DNA from: Candidatus Methanolliviera sp. GoM_asphalt
Lineage (GTDB): Archaea; Halobacteriota; Methanoliparia; Methanoliparales; Methanoliparaceae
Assembly (NCBI GenBank): GCA_902158745.1
Contig: CABGHH010000084.1
Span: forward strand, 1-7,055
DNA: 7,055 nucleotides
Direction: 5' to 3'
Shown here: one piece after another, positions 1 through 5,611 of the stretch
How positions within the stretch are numbered: the first letter of the stretch is position 1
Layout: every line of letters begins with the position of its first letter
Translations under genes and position numbers: made by a program
The notes under the pieces: model-generated
Seen by the model: the letters and a program-made list of their open reading frames with translations, nothing else
What the model was told of the DNA's origin: nothing
The model's database searches: none

Positions 1-1004
1 GTCCGTTCCTTCAAAACCTCGTCCATCTCATCTCTCTTCGATACCTTCCACGTATCTTTAATCCCAAACGCCCTTGCAATCAATTCGAGATCTATCTTAT
101 TGTATGAGGAAGTCATCTGACCTCCTGTTGAACCGTGTGCACCGTTATCGAGCAAAAATATCGTCAGATTAGATGGATAATTAGCGATATCTATGAGGGC
201 ATTTGGATTTATCAATATGCTTCCATCTCCATCCAGAACGATCACCTCTCGTGCAAGATGAGTCGAGACGCCGAGCCCGATAGAAGATGCCAGACCGAGA
301 CTGCCGAGCATGTAGAAATTTGTTGGCTGGTCTTTTATCACATACAACTCCTTGCTCGGAATACCTATATTAGATATAACCGGTTTTCCATCAAGATATT
401 CTGAGATGCAGGATATTGCTTCGTAGCGCGTCATTTCAGGATCTTTGAATGATTTCTCATATTTCAGTGAAATTTCGATCTTTCTTTCTGGATATTTGAT
501 CTTTGTTTTTAACGTGCTTCCTTCCCAAATTTTTGGGGAGATCAATGCAATATAAGGGGTATTTTCTTTATAAGCACCTTCTATCACGTTTTTTATCTTT
601 TTAATCTCTTTTTCTTCTTCTATTGTCTTGTATGGTATCTCCGTTGCATCCAAGATCTTCGGAAGAGCTCTTCCGAGTGGAATCTGTGCTGGAATACTCT
701 CTTCATATACGCCGCGCCAACTCGCGAGGATTGGTATCGCTATTCCGTATGTTTTACATAAGGAGGTGATCGCATTTATCGAGTTTCCGAGACCGGTGCT
801 CTGAATTACCATCGCCGCCTTTCCGCCCGCGAGATATATCCCGGAGCATATTCCAAGCCCACACTCCTCCCGCGTCAATTTTATCTCGTTGAAGCGAGAT
901 GGAAGTAGGTTAAGCAAGTTCTTTATCTTCTCGCAGGGAAGGGTGGTGACGTACTCTATCCCCTCTTCTCGCATCACGTTTAGTATATATGCTTCAGGGT
1001 TCAT
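1..1004 (-). CDS. comDE: Sulfopyruvate decarboxylase, fused alpha/beta subunits (ComDE), C-terminus cut by the window edge
   Basis: Decarboxylates sulfopyruvate to sulfoacetaldehyde with thiamine diphosphate (ThDP), in cytosolic coenzyme M synthesis. I translated the minus strand from ATG 1002-1004: it stays open for 334 codons to the window edge. Residues 1-165 match the alpha subunit (ComD), including TREECGLGICSGIYLAGG (44-61), with E46/E47 in the region expected to supply the cofactor-activating Glu, and STGLGNSINA (69-78). Residues about 185-334 match the beta subunit (ComE): SNIGIPSKELY (211-221), YMLGSLGLASSIGLG (231-245) and the ThDP/Mg motif GDG (259-261) ending in DN (286-287), then GAHGSTGGQ. 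No stop or restart separates the halves, so this is a true fusion. The usual combined length is around 370-380 residues, so only a short tail is missing. It starts 3 nt after the comB stop, with AAGG upstream as a ribosome binding site. Other ThDP decarboxylases are unlikely given the com neighbours. Confidence 0.93.
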   Translation of the reverse strand, partial: MNPEAYILNVMREEGIEYVTTLPCEKIKNLLNLLPSRFNEIKLTREECGLGICSGIYLAGGKAAMVIQSTGLGNSINAITSLCKTYGIAIPILASWRGVYEESIPAQIPLGRALPKILDATEIPYKTIEEEKEIKKIKNVIEGAYKENTPYIALISPKIWEGSTLKTKIKYPERKIEISLKYEKSFKDPEMTRYEAISCISEYLDGKPVISNIGIPSKELYVIKDQPTNFYMLGSLGLASSIGLGVSTHLAREVIVLDGDGSILINPNALIDIANYPSNLTIFLLDNGAHGSTGGQMTSSYNKIDLELIARAFGIKDTWKVSKRDEMDEVLKER

Positions 1005-1007
1005 TCT

Positions 1008-1655
1008 TCATAACCTTCTTATAATGCCCTTCCGCATCACCGGAACAACGTTGTATCTATCGATATTAGAGATGAATTTAACGTCGCTCCCATAACCCAA
1101 TTTTATCAGATGTTTCGCCGTGTTAGATTTGAAGATACATTCCCTCAAAAAATTTTTCTCTATCTTTAGTTCACCGTTTAGATTGGCATAGAGTGAAAAT
1201 GCGACCGCTAGATCCTCTGTAATTCCATGTTCGCTCCCCACGGCAATTATATTTGTATTTTTATCCTTTTTATTCAATATTTTGAGGACGTTCTTGATCG
1301 CCGTCAAATTTAAGCTCGAGCAGATGAGGGCATCTTTCATCTCAATCAATTTTCCTGTCGTGTTCGTCGTCTTCAATGCGAGCTTCTCTATCTTCGATCT
1401 CTCGATCTCTTCCAAAAGTTCAACAGGAGAATTTCCTATATCGAACTTGGGTAACTTGATCCCTTCATACTCTCCTGCTATAGTGTATCCTTCCTTTTTC
1501 AGTTCAAGTGCCGCCTCTTCTGTGCCTATCGGAACAATCTCTCTTATCCCACTTGCCAATGCCACAACGATCGTGCTCGATGCTCTCAGTACGTCGATGA
1601 CCACGTTCAATTCATCTCTCTTGAATCTGCCGATACTTATACTATAATTTGCCAA
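1008..1655 (-). CDS. comB: 2-phosphosulfolactate phosphatase (ComB)
   Basis: Hydrolyses (R)-2-phosphosulfolactate to sulfolactate and phosphate, a Mg-dependent step of coenzyme M synthesis. The 215 residues are near the usual ComB length. Family landmarks in order: VVIDVLRASSTIV (18-30), AGEYEGIK (60-67) leading to KFDIGNSP (70-77), LKTTNTTGKL (94-103), GSEHGITEDLAVA (140-152) and the C-terminal DRYNVVPV (199-206). The TTN segment differs from the TTNGT I expect, with Thr replacing Gly. The start is TTG at 1653-1655, inside the end of comA (14-nt overlap). I prefer it because the N-terminus ANYSISIGRF resembles ComB beginnings, GAGG lies 8 nt upstream, and there is no nearby in-frame ATG. Stop TGA 1008-1010. 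Confidence is high for family and lower for the exact start. Confidence 0.92.
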   Translation of the reverse strand: MANYSISIGRFKRDELNVVIDVLRASSTIVVALASGIREIVPIGTEEAALELKKEGYTIAGEYEGIKLPKFDIGNSPVELLEEIERSKIEKLALKTTNTTGKLIEMKDALICSSLNLTAIKNVLKILNKKDKNTNIIAVGSEHGITEDLAVAFSLYANLNGELKIEKNFLRECIFKSNTAKHLIKLGYGSDVKFISNIDRYNVVPVMRKGIIRRL

Positions 1656-2409
1656 ACGTGTCGCCTCTAAATCCTCTCCTCAACGTCTCGAGGGGAACCA
1701 CATCATCTGTTTTTATATTACCTAAACTAACATCTGAGCCGAAATTTAATATCAAATAAACCTGCTGACTCTTCATAGGTGCCTCAAACATAATATTTTT
1801 TAATCCTATCTTCTCTATCAATTCTCTTGTCATATCTTTCTTCACATTTCCCTCTTTATCGAATATGCCGATGCCTCTCCCTCCCTCTCTCGCCTCTATG
1901 ATCACCTTAGATGCACCAGCAGAGAGATCGCTTTTCGCCTCATCAATTCTCTGATCAATTGTAAGTTTTGCGTCTTCGGTCGGCTCCTTCTTTCCCACCT
2001 CTGAAAATACTTCAAAACCCATCTCTATTCCCCTTCGAATTATTTTTGCCTTCTCACCCTCGAGATCGATTGAACCATCCGATACCTCGATCGAATTTAG
2101 GCCTATTCTTTGGGCGTATCTCAAAAAATCATCGACTCTTCCCTGAGAATATGCGATCTCAAACAATGTTCCTCCATTACTCACGAGGATATCGTTCTCT
2201 CTATAACATGCAATCTTCTCTTTGACCGTAGTCTCCTGACAGAACCTCGGCGTTCCCCACCCAAGCTTGATCACATCGATATAATCCGCGTATTCCATCA
2301 GATCGTCTGCGGCGTTACGACCAAGGCCCTTATCTAACACCATCGTAAGTCCAATATCTCTTGATTTCTTCTCCCTATCTATCACATTTAGCATATCAAA
2401 CGCCTTCAT
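1642..2409 (-). CDS. comA: Phosphosulfolactate synthase (ComA)
   Basis: Adds sulfite to phosphoenolpyruvate to give (R)-2-phosphosulfolactate, the first committed step of the PEP-dependent coenzyme M route; the family is a Mg-dependent TIM barrel. The 255 residues are full length. Conserved strand ends are visible in order: GLTMVLDKGLG (20-30), DYIDVIKLGWGT (42-53), NGGTLFE (78-84), IEVSDGSIDL (107-116), SEVGKK (136-141), EAREGGRGIGI (172-182), MFEAPMKSQQ (207-216) and LGNI with DVVPLETLRRGFRGDTF (229-252). Start ATG 2407-2409 overlaps the tsaC stop as ATGA, and GGAGTGAT lies just upstream as a strong ribosome binding site, so coupled translation is likely. Stop TAG 1642-1644. A plant heat-stress HSA32-like homolog is excluded by the adjacent comB and comDE. 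Confidence 0.95.
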   Translation of the reverse strand: MKAFDMLNVIDREKKSRDIGLTMVLDKGLGRNAADDLMEYADYIDVIKLGWGTPRFCQETTVKEKIACYRENDILVSNGGTLFEIAYSQGRVDDFLRYAQRIGLNSIEVSDGSIDLEGEKAKIIRRGIEMGFEVFSEVGKKEPTEDAKLTIDQRIDEAKSDLSAGASKVIIEAREGGRGIGIFDKEGNVKKDMTRELIEKIGLKNIMFEAPMKSQQVYLILNFGSDVSLGNIKTDDVVPLETLRRGFRGDTFGKL

Positions 2410-2984
2410 CGAATCACTCCAAAATCTTTCAATACCCTCTTTGCAAATTCATCGTCCATGCCATTCCTTATTATCTTTTTATCGACCAGATCCACTACCG
2501 TGGAAGGCACCCCGGAGACCTCACCACCGTTGATCACAGGAATATCGAATGGAATATCCTCTACACATTTGGGTGGTTCTTCCCCGGAGATATTTGCGCT
2601 CGTTGAGGTAATTGGGCTCCCGAACTTTTTGATTATATCTTGGGCAACCGGGTGTTCTGGAAGTCTCATCCCAATCTTTCCCGTTCTTCCCGTCAATATA
2701 TCTGGAACCGATCTTTTCTTCTTTAAGATCACCGTGATAGGTCTTGAGAGAAGAACCCTGACCACATCTCTATTTGGCAGAAAAGCAAAATCTTCCATCA
2801 TATAAAAATCTGAGATCGCGATCGATATCGGTTTATCTATCTGCCTCTTCTTGAGATCAAATATTTTATTTATCGCTCTTATGGAATAGATATTTGCTCC
2901 CATCCCATAAACGGTCTCAGTTGGATAAGCGATCACTTCCTCCTTTTTTAATAGTTCTACACCCTCGTCTATCGTTATTTCCAT
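2406..2984 (-). CDS. tsaC: Threonylcarbamoyl-AMP synthase, YrdC-domain protein
   Basis: Makes threonylcarbamoyl-AMP from threonine, bicarbonate and ATP, the first step of t6A37 modification of ANN-decoding tRNAs; the KEOPS complex then transfers the group. The 192 residues form one YrdC domain with no C-terminal Sua5 extension, so this is the short TsaC-like form. Motifs: AYPTETVYGMGAN (19-31), LKKRQIDKPISI (44-55), RPITVIL (81-87), MRLPEHP (106-112), PITSTSANISG (124-134) and STVVDL (161-166), then IIRNG (171-175). The segment before PIT reads LSR where LPG is common, a mild deviation. ATG 2982-2984 overlaps the mbf1 TAA by one base (TAATG), with AAGGA 6 nt upstream. The stop overlaps the comA start. 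The domain assignment is secure; the symbol follows bacterial usage and sua5 would also be used. Confidence 0.92.
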   Translation of the reverse strand: MEITIDEGVELLKKEEVIAYPTETVYGMGANIYSIRAINKIFDLKKRQIDKPISIAISDFYMMEDFAFLPNRDVVRVLLSRPITVILKKKRSVPDILTGRTGKIGMRLPEHPVAQDIIKKFGSPITSTSANISGEEPPKCVEDIPFDIPVINGGEVSGVPSTVVDLVDKKIIRNGMDDEFAKRVLKDFGVIR

Positions 2985-3466
2985 TATTTATCCTTCTTTA
3001 CCTGCACTACATCCCCCAACGTCAAATCTCTTCTCACACTTGCATGGGTGTGCACTTCCTTCACCATCTCGGTCAATTTTATCTCAAAAATATCTTCAAT
3101 CTTTCTCCTTATTCCATCTTCTAAAGTTATCTCCCCCCGTTCCACCTTCTTTATGATGCTCACTTTTTCATTTATCTTATCTGCAAACTCCTTCTGTGTC
3201 CACCCTTGTTTCTCCCTCTCCCTTCTTATGATCTTGTCATATTTCGGGACCAATTCTTCCATATCTTTAGGTACACTCTTATTTTTGGGAAAAATGTTAT
3301 CTTCGAACGATCTCTCACGTCCGGCAGGTGCATCAGAGATCTTTTCCCTCTCATACACCTTTTTTCCATATTTAGAGCACCTTGAACATACGTCTAATAC
3401 TGCGCCATCCACCTCTATTCTCGTTGCTTCACCCATAATCTCCGCACCACATATCTCACATTGCAT
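2984..3466 (-). CDS. Archaeal multiprotein bridging factor 1 (zinc ribbon plus HTH)
   Basis: Member of the archaeal MBF1 family, a small basic helix-turn-helix protein. In eukaryotes MBF1 bridges activators to TBP; archaeal versions have been linked to ribosomes and translation, so the exact role is open. With ATG 3464-3466 it has 160 residues. The N-terminal zinc ribbon has C3, C6, C27 and C30 (MQCEICGAEI and VCSRC). A charged linker (40-72) follows, then a Cro/cI-type HTH (about 73-130) containing IRREREKQGWTQKEFADKI, and a conserved tail LTLGDVVQVKK (148-158). I chose the ATG over the in-frame TTG six bases upstream (3472) because GAGGG (3473-3477) lies 6 nt before the ATG but directly abuts the TTG, and because the family normally begins MQCEIC. 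It is the first gene of the com operon and ends in TAATG with tsaC. Confidence 0.92.
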   Translation of the reverse strand: MQCEICGAEIMGEATRIEVDGAVLDVCSRCSKYGKKVYEREKISDAPAGRERSFEDNIFPKNKSVPKDMEELVPKYDKIIRREREKQGWTQKEFADKINEKVSIIKKVERGEITLEDGIRRKIEDIFEIKLTEMVKEVHTHASVRRDLTLGDVVQVKKDK

Positions 3467-3472
3467 GGGCAA

Positions 3473-3477
3473 CCCTC
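3473..3477 (-). promoter_or_regulatory. Ribosome binding site that decides the mbf1 start
   Basis: GAGGG on the minus strand lies 6 nt before ATG 3464-3466 and directly next to TTG 3470-3472. The spacing supports the ATG and shortens the longest open frame by two residues. Confidence 0.7.
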
Positions 3478-3491
3478 AAAAAAGATATATA
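3478..3491 (+). promoter_or_regulatory. Candidate BRE/TATA box for the PAN gene
   Basis: An AAAAAAG purine run is followed by ATATATA (3485-3491), an acceptable BRE/TATA pair. Its centre near 3488 predicts a start near 3514 and a leader of about 11 nt before the TTG at 3525. A competing TATA on the same strand is TTTAAATA at 3500-3507, which lacks a purine-rich BRE and would place the start just inside the gene. Confidence 0.45.
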
Positions 3492-3501
3492 CTATAACCT
3501 T

Positions 3502-3516
3502 TAAATATATTTCGGG
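3502..3516 (-). promoter_or_regulatory. BRE/TATA box for the mbf1-tsaC-comA-comB-comDE operon
   Basis: On the minus strand the sequence reads CCCGAAA followed by TATATTTA, a good match to an archaeal BRE plus TATA box. Its centre near 3505 predicts a start near 3479, giving a short leader of about 12 nt that just includes the GAGGG ribosome binding site of mbf1. The fit of TATA, leader and ribosome binding site is what makes this convincing. Confidence 0.65.
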
Positions 3517-3524
3517 TTTTAGAA

Positions 3525-4736
3525 TTGACAGAGACTTCAAGTGATGAGTTCACAAAATATTTGATGGATCGCTTAAAACAACTTGAGAAGAAGAATTCAC
3601 GTTTAAAAGAGATGTGCGAGATGTCTGGGGCTGAAAAGAAGTCTCTTGAGAATCTTAGATTACAGTATGAGAGAGAGCTCAGAAGGCTTCGGGGCGAACT
3701 TGAAAGAATGAGATTACCCCCTCTCATCTTGGGAACGGTCTTGGACGTTCTGGAAGATGGTAGGGTGATCATAAAGAGCAGTGCCGGGCCAAGATTTATG
3801 GTTGGTGCTTCAAAATCATTCCATGATAAATTAGAGCCTGGAACACATGTTGCACTCAACCAGCAAACTTCTGCTATAGTGGATATCATACCTATGCCAA
3901 AGGATCCGGCAGTCTATGGAATGGAGATTATAGAATCTCCCGATGTTGATTTCAGTGACATAGGTGGATTGGAAGAACAGATAAACGCCATCAAAGAGAC
4001 TGTTGAATTACCACTAAAGAAACCCGAGCTCTTTGAAAAGATTGGAATAGATCCCCCTAGCGGCGTGCTTCTTTATGGACCCCCTGGAACTGGTAAAACG
4101 ATGCTTGCAAAGGCGGTGGCAAAAGCTACGGAGGCAACGTTCATACGGGTGGTGGCTTCGGAGCTTGTCCAGAAGTACATAGGCGAGGGGGCAAGGCTGG
4201 TTAGAGAGTTATTCCAGATGGCAAGAGAAGAGGCTCCCTCTATAATATTCATAGATGAGATAGACGCGGTCGCCTCTAAGAGGTACGATACCACATCTGG
4301 AGATAGAGAGGTTCAGAGAACGTTGATGCAACTCTTGGCAGAGATAGACGGCTTCGATCCGAGGGGGAACGTAAAGCTCCTCTCGGCGACGAATAGGATA
4401 GACATGTTAGACGATGCTCTATTGAGGCCAGGTAGGTTTGACAGGCTTATTGAGACCCCAATGCCAAGTTTGAGGGGAAGAAAAGATATATTAAACATAC
4501 ACACGAAGGAAATGCCGTTTGCAGAGGGCGTGAACATCGAAGAGATTGCAAGACTTTCTGAAGGCGCTACAGGAGCAGATATAAAAGCAATTGCCACCGA
4601 AGCCGGAATGAACGCTATAAGAAAGGAGCGAGAAGAGGTCAGCATGAAAGACATCTTGGACGCCACCGAAGAGATCATGCAAAGAGGAGCTAATTACACT
4701 TATAAGAAGATGCAATCTGAGACGATATATGCATAA
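3525..4736 (+). CDS. pan: Proteasome-activating nucleotidase (PAN), AAA+ ATPase
   Basis: Forms a hexameric ring that unfolds substrates with ATP and feeds them to the archaeal 20S proteasome. The 403 residues show: N-terminal coiled coil (about 15-62), PPLILGTV with the conserved proline pair opening an OB domain (65-124), then the AAA module. Walker A is GPPGTGKT (185-192), the aromatic-hydrophobic-glycine pore loop is YIG (218-220), Walker B is IIFIDEID (240-247), DGF is 275-277, sensor 1 is SATN (287-290), arginine fingers lie in RPGRFDR (301-307), and GATGADIKAI (347-356) holds sensor 2. The last three residues, IYA, are a complete HbYX motif for docking on the 20S ring. Start TTG 3525 is favoured because TSSDEFTKYLMDRLKQLE resembles related N-termini; there is no clear ribosome binding site, and ATG 3564 (390 residues) is the alternative. 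It is joined to the next gene by TAATG. Confidence 0.95.
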   Translation: MTETSSDEFTKYLMDRLKQLEKKNSRLKEMCEMSGAEKKSLENLRLQYERELRRLRGELERMRLPPLILGTVLDVLEDGRVIIKSSAGPRFMVGASKSFHDKLEPGTHVALNQQTSAIVDIIPMPKDPAVYGMEIIESPDVDFSDIGGLEEQINAIKETVELPLKKPELFEKIGIDPPSGVLLYGPPGTGKTMLAKAVAKATEATFIRVVASELVQKYIGEGARLVRELFQMAREEAPSIIFIDEIDAVASKRYDTTSGDREVQRTLMQLLAEIDGFDPRGNVKLLSATNRIDMLDDALLRPGRFDRLIETPMPSLRGRKDILNIHTKEMPFAEGVNIEEIARLSEGATGADIKAIATEAGMNAIRKEREEVSMKDILDATEEIMQRGANYTYKKMQSETIYA

Positions 4737-5611
4737 TGTCGCTTGACATTTTTCCTCTCGCCTATGAAAGCTTCGGCGTGAGGTCGATGGCAACATTTTT
4801 GGAGACGAAAGATCTGAAAGTTATCATAGATCCCGGAGTCTCCCTCGCGCCGAGAAGATTCAATCTTCCTCCTCATCCAATTGAAGTAGAGAGAGAAGAA
4901 GATTGTTGGAAAAAGGTCAAAAAATATCTGCAAAGAAGTCGATACGTCTTCATAACGCATTATCATTACGATCACTATAATCCCTTGGAGGTGGATCTCC
5001 TAAAAGGAAAAGAGCTCTGGATCAAAGATTATGAGAATAAGATCAACAAGAGCCAGCGTAAAAGATCGAGTGATCTTATAAAGAGACTCGGAGACAATTC
5101 AAATATAAATGTTGCCGACGGAAGAGAATTTGACGTTGGGGGAACGCAGATAAGCTTCTCTAACCCTGTATTCCACGGGGCAAATGATAGACTCGGTTAT
5201 GTCATTGAGGTCTTCATCTCATATAAGAAAGAGAGTTTTCTCTTCACGAGCGATGTCGAAGGCCCCTCTTTAGAAGATCAGATAACGTTCATATTGGAAA
5301 AATCTCCAAAGACTATCTTTATAGATGGGCCAATGACATACATGCTCGGATTCAGATATTCTGCAAAAAGTCTTGAGGATTCCATAGAAAATTTGAAGAG
5401 AATAATCGATGAGACCGATGTTAAAAAGATGATCATGGATCATCACCTCTTGAGGGATATAAATTATAAGGAAAAAATTGCTGATCTCTATAAATATTCA
5501 GAAGAAAAGGATGTTCAGATACTCTCCGCCGCAGAATATTTGGGAAAGAAGAACGATCTATTGGAGGCGAGGAGGAGAGAACTTTGGCATTCACAGAAGA
5601 ATTTGATTTAA
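4736..5611 (+). CDS. UPF0282-type metallo-beta-lactamase-fold hydrolase, function unknown
   Basis: Predicted cytosolic metal-dependent hydrolase of the archaeal UPF0282 group; no substrate is established that I know of. Of 291 residues, the opening FPLAYESFGVRSMATFLE (6-23), IDPGVSLAPRRF (31-42) and LPPHP (44-48) are the family signature. The metal motif is THYHYDH (74-80: H75, H77, D79, H80). Further likely ligands are H147 in PVFHGAN, D173 in TSDVEGP and H237/H238 in MDHHLL. The tail after 270 is charged and helical. ATG 4736-4738 shares one base with the PAN stop; the ribosome binding site is weak, so translation probably depends on PAN. Pairing with PAN may hint at a protein-turnover link, but this is inference. 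Its TAA overlaps the purA TAA. Confidence 0.9.
   Translation: MSLDIFPLAYESFGVRSMATFLETKDLKVIIDPGVSLAPRRFNLPPHPIEVEREEDCWKKVKKYLQRSRYVFITHYHYDHYNPLEVDLLKGKELWIKDYENKINKSQRKRSSDLIKRLGDNSNINVADGREFDVGGTQISFSNPVFHGANDRLGYVIEVFISYKKESFLFTSDVEGPSLEDQITFILEKSPKTIFIDGPMTYMLGFRYSAKSLEDSIENLKRIIDETDVKKMIMDHHLLRDINYKEKIADLYKYSEEKDVQILSAAEYLGKKNDLLEARRRELWHSQKNLI
5608..5611. other. Overlapping convergent stop codons (TTAA)
   Basis: The palindrome TTAA gives TAA on the plus strand (5609-5611) for the UPF0282 gene and TAA on the minus strand (5608-5610) for purA. There is no intergenic space for a terminator, so transcripts of either gene probably end inside the other. Confidence 0.97.

Larger units (their letters stand above)
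3467..3524. promoter_or_regulatory. Divergent promoter region between the mbf1-com operon and the PAN pair
   Basis: This 58-base AT-rich spacer has to hold the start signals for both operons. It contains two TATA-like stretches, at about 3485-3491 and 3500-3510, described separately by strand. No terminator, RNA gene or small ORF is evident. Transcription start sites are inferred only from the usual archaeal TATA spacing. Confidence 0.75.

Noticed and set aside
135..404. Plus-strand open frame of 89 codons
   Set aside because: It lies antisense within the clear comDE reading frame, and the predicted protein has no recognisable motif or ribosome binding site.
1..1004. Possible frameshift or split between ComD and ComE halves
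   Set aside because: Codon-by-codon translation shows one uninterrupted frame through the linker (about residues 165-185), so it is a fusion, not a broken gene.
3476..3889. Minus-strand open frame of 137 codons running from PAN into the divergent spacer
   Set aside because: Serine-rich shadow of the PAN coiled-coil and OB region. It would also cross the whole divergent promoter, which argues against it.
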